Below, piece by piece: positions 15,983-23,735 of a stretch of DNA of 64,000 nucleotides. The position numbers were made by a program, and so were the translations under genes. The stretch's first letter is position 1. Each line of letters opens with the position of its first letter. Source of the DNA: Jiangella alkaliphila (lineage in GTDB: Bacteria; Actinomycetota; Actinomycetes; Jiangellales; Jiangellaceae); assembly GCF_900105925.1 (NCBI RefSeq), contig NZ_LT629791.1, positions 186,001 to 250,000 of the forward strand, given 5' to 3'. The notes under the pieces were generated by a model. It was given only the letters and a program-made list of their open reading frames with translations, ran no database searches and had not been told where the DNA came from.

Positions 15983-17397
15983 CCACCGACTCACGCATCG
16001 ACATCGAGGAACTGCGCACCCTCTTCCTGTTCGAGGCGATGACGCCCGAGCAGCTGGAGCAGGTGGCCGACGCCGCCGAGGTGCGCGCCTACACCGCCGG
16101 CGCCACCGTCTACGCCGAGGGCGAGGCGTCCGACGCGCTGTGGGTGCTGCTCGACGGCACACTGCGGCTGATGCGGCACACCGACGACGACGGCGCCGTC
16201 ACCGTCAACGAGACCGACTACCGCGGCTCGTACGCCGGCGCCGTCCGCGCCTTCGCCACGTCCGCGGCCGCCGTCTACCAAACGTCGCTGGTCGCCGTCA
16301 CTCCGTGCCGGTTCCTGCGCTACCCCGCCGAAGCGTTCGCCGACCTCGTCCGCCAGTGGTTCCCGATGGCGATCCACCTGTTCGACGGGCTGTACCTCGG
16401 CATCCGCACCACCGAGGCGACCGTCCGGCAGCGCGAGCACCTGGCCCAGCTGGGCACGCTGTCGGCGAACCTCGCGCACGAGCTGAACAACCCCGCCGCC
16501 GCCACCGTCCGGGCCGCCGGGCAGCTGCGCGACCGCGTGGCGCACATGCGGCAGAAGCTCGGCGCCATCGCGTCCGGCACGCTCGAGCCGGCCGTCATCG
16601 CCCGGCTGATCGAGATCCAGGAACGCGCCGTCGAGATCGCGTCGAAGAAGCGCGAGCCGCTCACCGCCCTGCAGGAGACCGACCTCGAGGACGAGCTCAC
16701 CGACCACCTCGAGGCGCTCGGCTTCCCCTACGCCGTCGACGTCGCGCCGGTCTTCGTCTCGGCCGGCCTCGACCCCACCTTCTTCGACGACGTCGCCGCC
16801 GAAGTGGGCGACTCCCTCCCGTCGGCGCTGGCCTGGCTCGGCTACACGCTCGAGACCGAGGCGCTGATGGACGAGATCGAGGACGCCTCCAACCGCATCT
16901 CGACCCTGGTCGCGTCGGTCAAGCAGTACACCCACCTCGACCAGGCCGCGCACCAGGAGATCGAGCTGCACCCCGGCATCGAGAGCACGCTGGTCATGCT
17001 CGGCCACAAGCTCGCCGAGGTCGAGGTGCACCGCGACTACGACACCACGCTGCCGCTCGTGCCGGCGTTCGCGGCCGAGCTCAACCAGGTCTGGACCAAC
17101 CTCATCGACAACGCCGTCGACGCCATGGACGGCAAGGGCGTTCTCGAGCTGCGCACCTACCGCGACGGCGACTTCGCCGCCGTCGACGTCAGGGACCACG
17201 GGCACGGCATCCCCGAAGAGGTCAAGCACCGCCTCTTCGAGCCGTTCGTCACCACCAAGCCGGTCGGTCAGGGCAGCGGGCTCGGGCTCGACAACGCCAA
17301 GCGCATCATCGAGAAGCGGCACCGCGGCACGCTCGCCTTCACCACCGGCCCCGACGGCACGACCTTCACCGCCCGCCTGCCCCTGTCGCCCGCCTGA
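15979..17397 (+). CDS. Sensor histidine kinase with N-terminal cyclic-nucleotide-binding-like domain
   Basis: A 472-residue soluble kinase. Residues about 8-125 resemble a cNMP-binding domain ('LFEAMTPEQLEQVADAAEVRAYTAGATVYAEGEASDALWVLL' in pieces). A dimerisation helix carries the phospho-acceptor H167 in 'LAHELNNPAAA'. The HATPase_c domain shows the N box 'NQVWTNLIDNAVDAM', G1 'VRDHGHGIP' and G2 'GQGSGLGLDNAK'. There is no membrane segment. It starts with GTG inside the stop of the receiver-flavoprotein gene, so the two form a coupled two-component pair. The N-terminal domain may sense a nucleotide or redox cue; its ligand cannot be named. Confidence 0.88.
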   Translation: MTTDSRIDIEELRTLFLFEAMTPEQLEQVADAAEVRAYTAGATVYAEGEASDALWVLLDGTLRLMRHTDDDGAVTVNETDYRGSYAGAVRAFATSAAAVYQTSLVAVTPCRFLRYPAEAFADLVRQWFPMAIHLFDGLYLGIRTTEATVRQREHLAQLGTLSANLAHELNNPAAATVRAAGQLRDRVAHMRQKLGAIASGTLEPAVIARLIEIQERAVEIASKKREPLTALQETDLEDELTDHLEALGFPYAVDVAPVFVSAGLDPTFFDDVAAEVGDSLPSALAWLGYTLETEALMDEIEDASNRISTLVASVKQYTHLDQAAHQEIELHPGIESTLVMLGHKLAEVEVHRDYDTTLPLVPAFAAELNQVWTNLIDNAVDAMDGKGVLELRTYRDGDFAAVDVRDHGHGIPEEVKHRLFEPFVTTKPVGQGSGLGLDNAKRIIEKRHRGTLAFTTGPDGTTFTARLPLSPA

Positions 17398-17467
17398 CAT
17401 GGACCACAGGTCTAGGCGTCACCTGTAGGACAGCTCTCGGACACTTCGGTTCGGTTAGGTCGACGGC

Positions 17468-19012
17468 GTGACCGAGCCCCGTCTGAACCGACGCACGTTC
17501 CTGCAGCTCAGCGGCGTCAGCTCGGCCGCTCTCGCGTTGGGCGTCGCCGCGCCCGCCGAGGCGCTGGCCGCCGCCGAGGATGGTGGCGCGGTGCCGGACG
17601 GCGTGTTCGGCCTGGGCGTCGCCTCGGGGGACCCGAGCACCAGCAGCGTGGTCCTGTGGACCCGGCTGGCGCCGCAGCCGCTGGCACCCGACGGCCACGG
17701 CGGGATGCCGCTGCGCCCGGTGCCGGTGCGGTACGAGGTGGCCGCCGACGCGAGGTTCCGCCAGGTCGTCCGGCGAGGCGCCGCAGTCGCCTCGCCGGAG
17801 CTCGCCCACTCGGTGCACCCGGAGATCGACGGGCTGGAGGCGGGGCGCGAGTACTTCTACCGGTTCCAGGTCGGCCGCCAGGTGAGCCCGACCGGCCGTG
17901 CGAAGACGCTCCCGGCGACCGCCGACGCCACGTTCCGGTTCGCCACGGCCTCCTGCCAGGCCTGGTACCACGGCCACTTCACGGCGTACAAGCACCTGGT
18001 CCAGGAGGAGCTGGACGCGGTCGTCTTCCTGGGCGACTACATCTACGAGTACGGCATCACGGCGTCGAACCTGTGGCGCCTGGGCGCGGCCGTCACACCC
18101 GAGCACGGCGTCGAGATCCAGACGCTGGAGCAGTTCCGGCTGCGCTACTCGCTGTTCAAGTCCGACCCGCACCTGCAGGCCGCCCACGCCGCCGCGCCCT
18201 GGATCGTCACCTGGGACGACCACGAGGTGCAGAACAACTACGGCGCCGACGGCTCGCAGTACGGCGTGCTGCCCGAGCACTTCGTGCACCTGCGCGCGGT
18301 CGGCTACCGCGCGTTCTACGAGAACCTGCCGGTGTCGCTGTCGACCCTGCCGGAGGGCCCGGACAGCACGGTGCACCGCGCGTTCGGCGACGGCGGGCTG
18401 GTCCGCTTCCACGTCCTCGACACCCGCCAGTACCGCGACCCGCTGCCCACGGACGCGGCGGACCAGAACCGCGAGGACCGCACGATCCTCGGCGCGGACC
18501 AGGAGGCCTGGCTGTACGACGAGCTGGCGGCGTCGCCGGCCACGTGGAACGTCATCGCCAACGGCGTCACGGTCGCGGCCATCACGACGAACCGCACCGA
18601 CCAGTGGGACGGCTACCCGGCCAACCGCCGCCGGCTGCTGGCCGCGATGCGGACGACGAGCAACCCGGTCGTCCTCACCGGCGACATCCACAAGCACGTC
18701 GCCGCGGAGCTGAAGGCCGACTTCGCCGACCCCGCCTCGGCCACCGTCGGCGTCGAGCTGATCTGCACGTCGATCGCCTCCGACGGCGACGGCGCGCCCA
18801 CCGACGCCTACACGCCCGACTGGGTGCAGCACCCCTACGTCAAGCTCTACGACGGCCGCCGCGGCTACATCCACGTGACCCTGACGGGCACGGCCATGAC
18901 GTCGGAGTTCAAGGTCGTGCCGTGGGTCGAGGCCGACGCCGGCGCCCCACTGGAGACCGTCGCCCGTTTCGTCACGCCGGCCGGTGCGCCGGGTCTGGAG
19001 CGCCTCGCATGA
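17468..19012 (+). CDS. Tat-exported PhoD-family alkaline phosphatase/phosphodiesterase
   Basis: A 514-residue PhoD-like enzyme. The Tat signal is 'NRRTFLQLSG' followed by a hydrophobic stretch. An N-terminal Ig-like module (about 40-140) has 'GVASGDPSTSSVVLWTRL'. The catalytic domain shows 'FATASCQAW', 'VFLGDYIYEYG', 'WDDHEVQNNYG', 'VLDTRQYRD' and 'VLTGDIHKHVAAELK', the metal-binding set of PhoD (Ca2+/Fe3+ enzymes releasing phosphate from esters outside the cell). GTG start at 17468. Its stop overlaps the next gene (ATGA), indicating a functional pair. No convincing PHO box was found upstream. Confidence 0.9.
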   Translation: MTEPRLNRRTFLQLSGVSSAALALGVAAPAEALAAAEDGGAVPDGVFGLGVASGDPSTSSVVLWTRLAPQPLAPDGHGGMPLRPVPVRYEVAADARFRQVVRRGAAVASPELAHSVHPEIDGLEAGREYFYRFQVGRQVSPTGRAKTLPATADATFRFATASCQAWYHGHFTAYKHLVQEELDAVVFLGDYIYEYGITASNLWRLGAAVTPEHGVEIQTLEQFRLRYSLFKSDPHLQAAHAAAPWIVTWDDHEVQNNYGADGSQYGVLPEHFVHLRAVGYRAFYENLPVSLSTLPEGPDSTVHRAFGDGGLVRFHVLDTRQYRDPLPTDAADQNREDRTILGADQEAWLYDELAASPATWNVIANGVTVAAITTNRTDQWDGYPANRRRLLAAMRTTSNPVVLTGDIHKHVAAELKADFADPASATVGVELICTSIASDGDGAPTDAYTPDWVQHPYVKLYDGRRGYIHVTLTGTAMTSEFKVVPWVEADAGAPLETVARFVTPAGAPGLERLA

Positions 19013-19851
19013 GCGGCCGCCACGTCAGAACCGTCACCGGCCTGCGCGCCGAGGGACAGCTCGGCCGCATCGAGCTGGACTGGACGCCGGTGCCCTGGGA
19101 CACCGTCGTCGACCACTACGCGGTGTACGGCGCACCCGACGCCGCCGACGTCGAGGTCGGCCCGGCGACGCTGCTCACGAAGACGGTCTACCCGCACTTC
19201 CGGCACAGCGGCCTCGGCGGCAACGCGCGCCGGTTCGCCTACCGCGTCGTCACCGTCGACGCCGCCGGCGCCCGCAGCAAACCGTCCGCTCCGCTCGCCG
19301 CCAGCAGCCAGGTGTCGGTGACGGCGACCGGCTCGCCGCTCGCGGTGATCGGCCAGTACGACGGCAAGGGCCTGGAGTTCGCGCTCTCGCCCAACGGCTA
19401 CAGCCGCTTCCCCGCGACCTTCCCCGACGGGGTCGACTTCCGCGTGGGCGCCGACGCGCCGGGGACCGGCTGGAGCTACCTGTTCCCCGGCCCGTCGGAC
19501 TCGTGGGCCGGCCGGCGTACCTACACGTTCCGGTTCCGGTTCGACCTGGCCGCGGTGCCAACCGGCGAGATCTGGCTGGCCGTCTGGCTGATCGACAGCC
19601 ACGCGACGATCCCCGGCTCGGCGCTGCTGTCGGTCAACGACACGGCGGTCGACCGGCTGCGGTTCGAGGGCGGCGCGACCCGCGGCTCGCTCGAGGGCGA
19701 CACCACCGTGCCCGGCACCCGGCTTCGTCCGTCCTACCTGGAGCGGCCACTGCCGGCCGGGCTGATCCAGCCGGGCGAGAACGTCGTCACGATGGTCAAG
19801 GACGAGGGGTCCTGGATCGCCTGGGACGCCATCGGCCTGTTCGCCGCCTGA
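19009..19851 (+). CDS. Fn3-like plus polysaccharide-lyase-type carbohydrate module protein
   Basis: A 280-residue protein with two parts. Residues about 8-100 look like a fibronectin type III domain ('VTGLRAEGQLGRIELDWTPV', 'FAYRVVTVDAAGARSKPS'). Residues about 110-280 resemble the C-terminal carbohydrate-binding beta-sandwich of rhamnogalacturonan lyases ('WSYLFPGPSDSWAGRRTYTFRFRFDL', 'LLSVNDTAVDRLRFEGG', 'PAGLIQPGENVVTM'). No signal peptide is visible, so export is unclear, which is odd for such modules. Translational coupling to PhoD suggests it works with or anchors that phosphatase. No catalytic domain was recognised. Confidence 0.65.
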   Translation: MSGRHVRTVTGLRAEGQLGRIELDWTPVPWDTVVDHYAVYGAPDAADVEVGPATLLTKTVYPHFRHSGLGGNARRFAYRVVTVDAAGARSKPSAPLAASSQVSVTATGSPLAVIGQYDGKGLEFALSPNGYSRFPATFPDGVDFRVGADAPGTGWSYLFPGPSDSWAGRRTYTFRFRFDLAAVPTGEIWLAVWLIDSHATIPGSALLSVNDTAVDRLRFEGGATRGSLEGDTTVPGTRLRPSYLERPLPAGLIQPGENVVTMVKDEGSWIAWDAIGLFAA

Positions 19852-19852
19852 C

Positions 19853-20704
19853 TCACCGCCCGGCCGCGAGCGCCGTCCACTCGTCGAGCGTGGCGAGCAG
19901 CTCCGACTCCGTGCCGGCCGGCAGCAGCAGGAGGCACCGGTCGATGCCGGCGCCGGCCAGCGCGTCGAGCAGCCGCTTGTCAGGCGGGGTGTTGAACACC
20001 GTGACGGGGATCGAGCCGCGGCCGGCGTCGGCGGCGCGCTGGCGGAGCACCGCGGCCCGCCGGCCCAGCTCGTCGACGTCGGCCAGCCCGCCGCACTGGG
20101 GGAACCAGCCGTCGCCGAAGGCGAGCACCCGGTCCTCGACGCCCGGGCCGTTGCCGCCGACCAGGACCGGCGGGTGGGGGCGCTGCAGCGGCTTGGGCCA
20201 GGACCACACCGGCTCGAAGTCGACGTACTCACCGTGGAACTCGGCCTCGTCGGTGGTCCAGATCTGGCGCATCGCCAGCACCCGCTCCGCGAGCAGCGCC
20301 ATGCGGGTGCGTGGATCGGTGCCGTGGTTGGCCAGCTCCATGCGGTTCCAGCCGGCGCCGACGCCAAAGACAAAACGGCCGCCCGACAGCCGATCGAGCG
20401 ACGCGACCTCCTTGGCGGTGACGATCGGGTCGCGCTGGGTCACCAGGCAGACGCTGGTGCCGAGCGTGAGCCTGCTGGTCACCGCCGCGATCGAGGACAG
20501 CGCGACGAACGGGTCGTAGGTCTCGGCATACCCCCGGGTCGAGCTGCCATCGGCCCGCCGGCTGTGCACGGGGATGTGGGTGTGCTCGGGGAAGAACAGC
20601 GACTCGAAGCCGCGCTCCTCGACGGCCCGGCCGAGCGCGGGCGGTTCCATGCCGTACTCGCCGGCGAAGGTGGTGATTCCGATGTCCACGACGTCAACGT
20701 ACAT
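19853..20704 (-). CDS. LLM class oxidoreductase, F420-dependent type (TIGR03619-like)
   Basis: A 283-residue luciferase-like TIM-barrel protein. 'FESLFFPEHTHIPVHSRR', 'RLTLGTSVCLVTQRDPIVTAKEVASLDRLSGGRFVFGVGAGWN' in blocks, and 'PPVLVGGNGPGVEDRVLAFGDGWFP' match the F420-dependent LLM family, with the EHTHIP loop typical of that group. The open frame extends far upstream, but that part is the antisense-like shadow of the ATP-grasp gene; ATG at 20704 gives the standard N-terminus. It is last in the minus-strand set nicotianamine synthase-like, ATP-grasp, LLM (26-bp gap), so it may tailor the same product. Convergent with the Fn3 gene, 1-base gap. Confidence 0.82.
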   Translation of the reverse strand: MYVDVVDIGITTFAGEYGMEPPALGRAVEERGFESLFFPEHTHIPVHSRRADGSSTRGYAETYDPFVALSSIAAVTSRLTLGTSVCLVTQRDPIVTAKEVASLDRLSGGRFVFGVGAGWNRMELANHGTDPRTRMALLAERVLAMRQIWTTDEAEFHGEYVDFEPVWSWPKPLQRPHPPVLVGGNGPGVEDRVLAFGDGWFPQCGGLADVDELGRRAAVLRQRAADAGRGSIPVTVFNTPPDKRLLDALAGAGIDRCLLLLPAGTESELLATLDEWTALAAGR

Positions 20705-20730
20705 CCGCGGCGGCGGCCGGCCCTCGTCGC

Positions 20731-21993
20731 TCAGATCGAGGCCGGGGCGACCTCGGCGCCGTCGGCCAGCCGCAGCCGCAGCGAGCCGACGGCGGTGGCC
20801 GCGAACTCGCCGGCCCGGTCGCCCGACGGGTCGACGGCCAGGACGTGGCCGACGCGGTCGTTGTTGTCGCGCGGACGGCGCACCGCCCCCGGGACGTCGA
20901 GCTGCCAGCGGGCGATCGACGGGTTCGCGTCCAGCTCGTCCCGGCCGTCGACGCCGGTGACGACGCCGTCGACGGGCGACAGCACGAACGCGACCGCCGC
21001 CGTGCCGGTCGGGTGCGGGTCGAGCGCCGGCGTGCGGCCGAGCGCGAGGTCGACGAGCAGGGCGAGCGGGTTCACCCCAGTGACCGTGCGGACGAGGTCG
21101 AACACGTAGCCGCCGCCCTGGCGCGGGTTGATCTCGACGATCCGCGGCCCCGACGGCGTCAGCCGCAGCTCCGTGTGGCTGAGCCCGTGGCTGTAGCCGA
21201 TGGCGGCCAGGGCGGCGCGGACATGCTCCGTGACGGCGGCGGCGACAGCGGGCGGCAGTGGCGCCGGGAAGACGTGGCCGGCCTCGACGAACGACGGCGT
21301 GACGCTCTTGCCGGTGATGCCGAGGATCGTCGTCTGGCCGGCGACGGTGACCGCCTCGACGCTGACCTCGGGGCCCTGGAGCACCTCCTCCAGCAGCAGC
21401 CGGCGGGCCAGCGGCTGGTCGCGGGTGTTCCGCTCGACGCCGGTGACCTCGTGGAACGCGTCCTTCAGCGCGGCCTCGCCGTCGACCAGGTGCACCGACG
21501 TGCCGGAGTTGAGGTCGACCGGCTTCGCGACCAGCGGGAAGCCGAGCTCCGTCGCGCGGGCCAGCGCGTCGTCCCACGTCGCGGCGACGGCGAACCGCGG
21601 CCCGGGCAGCCCGGCCCGCGCGAGCACCGTCCGCACCGCGTCCTTGCGCACCGCCCGCCGCATGATGTCCGGCGACGCGCCGGCGAGGCCGAGCATCCTG
21701 CCCAGCTCCGCGACCGCGTCGAGGTAATAGTCGCAGGTCGTGAGCACGCCGTCGATGCGCCGCCGGCAGACGATGCCGATGACGGCGGCGGTCATCGAGG
21801 CCCGGTCGTTCGTGTCGACGACGATCACCTCGTCGGCGTCGCGCACCACCGGGTGCCGCTCGCCGTCGACGTCCGGATAGAGCCCGGGGTCACGAGTGAA
21901 CAGGATGTAGTCGTGGCCCAGCTCGCGCAGCAGCGGCGGCAGCGCGAGCCCCGTCGACTGCACCCAGCTCTCCACCATGAGCAGGGTCGCCAC
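20731..21993 (-). CDS. ATP-grasp carboxylate-amine ligase
   Basis: A 420-residue ATP-grasp enzyme, which joins a carboxylate (as acyl phosphate) to an amine. The N-terminal 110 residues form a Rossmann-like pre-ATP-grasp domain. The ATP-grasp core includes K157 in 'PLVAKPVDLNSGTSV', the adenine-binding strand 'RLLLEEVLQGPEVSVEAV' and the Mg2+ ligands E275 ('SHTELRL') and E287/N289 ('IVEINPRQGG'). The overall pattern is closest to L-amino-acid ligases and biotin-carboxylase-like peptide ligases. GTG start at 21993, one base after the stop of the nicotianamine-synthase-like gene, so the two are tightly coupled. The pairing suggests it conjugates an amino acid to the aminobutyrate product of that enzyme; this is inference. 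Confidence 0.85.
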   Translation of the reverse strand: MATLLMVESWVQSTGLALPPLLRELGHDYILFTRDPGLYPDVDGERHPVVRDADEVIVVDTNDRASMTAAVIGIVCRRRIDGVLTTCDYYLDAVAELGRMLGLAGASPDIMRRAVRKDAVRTVLARAGLPGPRFAVAATWDDALARATELGFPLVAKPVDLNSGTSVHLVDGEAALKDAFHEVTGVERNTRDQPLARRLLLEEVLQGPEVSVEAVTVAGQTTILGITGKSVTPSFVEAGHVFPAPLPPAVAAAVTEHVRAALAAIGYSHGLSHTELRLTPSGPRIVEINPRQGGGYVFDLVRTVTGVNPLALLVDLALGRTPALDPHPTGTAAVAFVLSPVDGVVTGVDGRDELDANPSIARWQLDVPGAVRRPRDNNDRVGHVLAVDPSGDRAGEFAATAVGSLRLRLADGAEVAPASI

Positions 21994-21994
21994 G

Positions 21995-22858
21995 TCAGCC
22001 TCCTGCCCGGGCCAGGATCGCCGAGTTGATGACGTCGTTCACCGGGTGCACCTCCGTGAGGGGCTCGAAACCGTCGAGCGCGGTCCGGTCGATCGGCGGG
22101 TAGAGCAACGTGCGCAGGCCGCGGGCGCTGCGGGCGAGCAGGACGGCGCCCGGGCGCATCGTGTCGGCCAGGTGACGCAGGATCCGCCGCTTCGCCTCGA
22201 GCGTGTCCCCGACCAGCGCGGCCAGCACGACCACGTCGTAGCCGGACAGATCCGCCGCCAGCACGTCGGCCTCGTGGAAGCCCAGCTCGCCGTAGCCGAG
22301 CGCCGTCGCCACCCGTTCGCCGGCCCGCAGCGCGGCGGCGTCGCGGTCGAAGTTGTCGACCGACGCGTCCAGCTCGCCGGCCAGGTAGAGCGAGCTGAGC
22401 GGCAGCGGGCCGGAGCCGACGAACGCCACCGAGCGCACCCGCCGCGGCAGCGCGGACGCGAGGATGCCGATCTCCATGCGGCTGAGCTGCCGGTAGTTGC
22501 CGAAGTACGGGAACCGCGCCAGCTCCTCGCGCGGCGGCCGGCCGGCGACGATCCGGTTCGCCCAGGCGTGCTCCAGCTCGCCCTCGCCGAGGGCGCAGAG
22601 GGCGCGCAGGCGGGGCGCCAGGTGCTGGATCTCGACGTCGTTCAGGACGGCCGGCACGGTCTCCGCCGGCGCCGTCAGCACCAGCCGCACCAGCCGGTCG
22701 AACAGCCCGTCGACCTCCGGCCCCGGACGAAGATCGTCGCGGGCGGCCAGATCGCGGTACACCTCACCCACCGACGCAGTAATGTCCTCCGCCGTCGGAC
22801 GGCGAGGGTCGGTCACGTCGATTTGACCGAATATGTTGCTAGTGAGACTCATGTTCAT
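21995..22858 (-). CDS. Nicotianamine synthase-like aminobutyryl transferase
   Basis: A 287-residue homologue of nicotianamine synthase (NAS, PF03059), which moves 3-amino-3-carboxypropyl groups from S-adenosylmethionine onto an amine. Plant NAS motifs are retained in order: GEGELE (91-96), FPYFGNYRQLSRME (116-129), AFVGSGPLPLSSLYLA (145-160), 'VDNFDRD' with D168 or D171, VVVLAALVGD (209-218), RSARGLRTLLYP (243-254) and 'EVHPVNDVINSAILAR'. Bacterial relatives such as CntL make the staphylopine precursor. It heads a minus-strand operon with the ATP-grasp and LLM genes. ATG at 22858 or 22852 is possible; neither has a clear ribosome-binding site, and a CATGAT hexamer about 8 bases upstream may indicate a leaderless start. 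No Zur/Fur-like box was recognised. Confidence 0.88.
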   Translation of the reverse strand: MNMSLTSNIFGQIDVTDPRRPTAEDITASVGEVYRDLAARDDLRPGPEVDGLFDRLVRLVLTAPAETVPAVLNDVEIQHLAPRLRALCALGEGELEHAWANRIVAGRPPREELARFPYFGNYRQLSRMEIGILASALPRRVRSVAFVGSGPLPLSSLYLAGELDASVDNFDRDAAALRAGERVATALGYGELGFHEADVLAADLSGYDVVVLAALVGDTLEAKRRILRHLADTMRPGAVLLARSARGLRTLLYPPIDRTALDGFEPLTEVHPVNDVINSAILARAGG

Positions 22859-23053
22859 CGGGGCCGATCATGACACACCCGATGGTCGCGCCGCTGCCGA
22901 ACACGCGAAGAAGCCGCGCTTGCCGACCGCTCGGCGCCGGGCTGTGGACAACCGAGCGACTATCCACAAGTCGCGTCCGCAGCGGCCCGGCACCGCGCCT
23001 GCATGGGCAGACTGGATGGCTGATCCCGTCAGTGCGCCGAAAGGGGTGCGACC

Positions 23054-23566
23054 GTGGCGTTGCACGCCTATGCCGACGAGTCCAAGAAGAACGACTACAT
23101 CCTGGCTGCTGCCCTCGTGTCAGCGAGCGACGTCGCCGCCGCTCGTCGCGTTCTCCGCGACCTGCGTATCGGCAAGCAGCGGCGCATCCACTTCAAGGAC
23201 GAGAAGCCGGCCCGCAAGGAGCAGGTCCTCGCCGCGGCTCTCGAGGTGAGCTCCGGCTGCCGCCTGTACGTGTGCGGTGGCCGGCGAAGCGCCCGGGAGA
23301 ACTGCCTCAGCCGGATGGTCCCGGATCTGGTGGATCTCAGCGTCGACCGTTTGGTACTGGAGCTGGACACCGCCACCGAGCTGCTCGACAAACGAGTCCT
23401 GTTCGAGGAGACGAGGAAGGCCGGCGCCGCGATGACCTATCAGCACGAGCTCGCGCACCACGAGCCGCTGCTCTGGGTGCCCGACGCGATCGCGTGGTGC
23501 TGGGCGAGCGGCGGCGGCTGGCGCCAACGCGTGGCCGACCACGTCACGGTCCTGGACGCCGGATAG
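23054..23566 (+). CDS. DUF3800-like hypothetical protein
   Basis: A 170-residue protein beginning 'HAYADESKKNDYILAAALV', which resembles the 'DESG' start of DUF3800 proteins, an RNase H-like fold family often linked to mobile or defence contexts. The conserved acidic Asp-Glu of the motif is present, and 'RIHFKDEKPARKEQVL' and 'LELDTATELLDKRVLF' fit strands and helices of that fold, but the family assignment is tentative. GTG start at 23054 with AAGGGG upstream. It is isolated: divergent from the NAS-like operon (195-bp gap) and convergent with the DUF5107 gene. Activity unknown. Confidence 0.6.
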   Translation: MALHAYADESKKNDYILAAALVSASDVAAARRVLRDLRIGKQRRIHFKDEKPARKEQVLAAALEVSSGCRLYVCGGRRSARENCLSRMVPDLVDLSVDRLVLELDTATELLDKRVLFEETRKAGAAMTYQHELAHHEPLLWVPDAIAWCWASGGGWRQRVADHVTVLDAG

Positions 23567-23735
23567 CGCGAAACCCCGCCTACCAGTCATTCCGGCTGGC
23601 CGCGGGGCTCACTTCTTCGGGCTAGTGCCCTCAGCACGACAAGTCAAACACACCCGCGCGACCAGCGTCCAGCCGGCCGCGCCCCTGGAATCGCTGCGGA
23701 CGTTCCAGGAGCGCGGCCTCAGCCGGTGCGGCCGG

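Noticed and set aside
17398-17467. PHO box upstream of the PhoD gene
   Set aside because: TTCGGTTCGGTTAGG gives some repetition, but it does not match the GTTCACC-type direct repeats well enough.
19853-22858. Complete staphylopine/pseudopaline-type operon
   Set aside because: No opine dehydrogenase, histidine racemase or metallophore transporter was seen next to the NAS-like gene, so only a related pathway can be proposed.
22859-23053. Zur or Fur box upstream of the NAS-like operon
   Set aside because: No palindrome resembling the known actinobacterial Zur/Fur consensus is visible in the 195-bp gap.
23567-23735. Small gene in the gap between the DUF3800-like and DUF5107 genes
   Set aside because: No frame with a start, ribosome-binding site and plausible composition; only a weak CCCCGC/GCGGGG dyad that may be a terminator.
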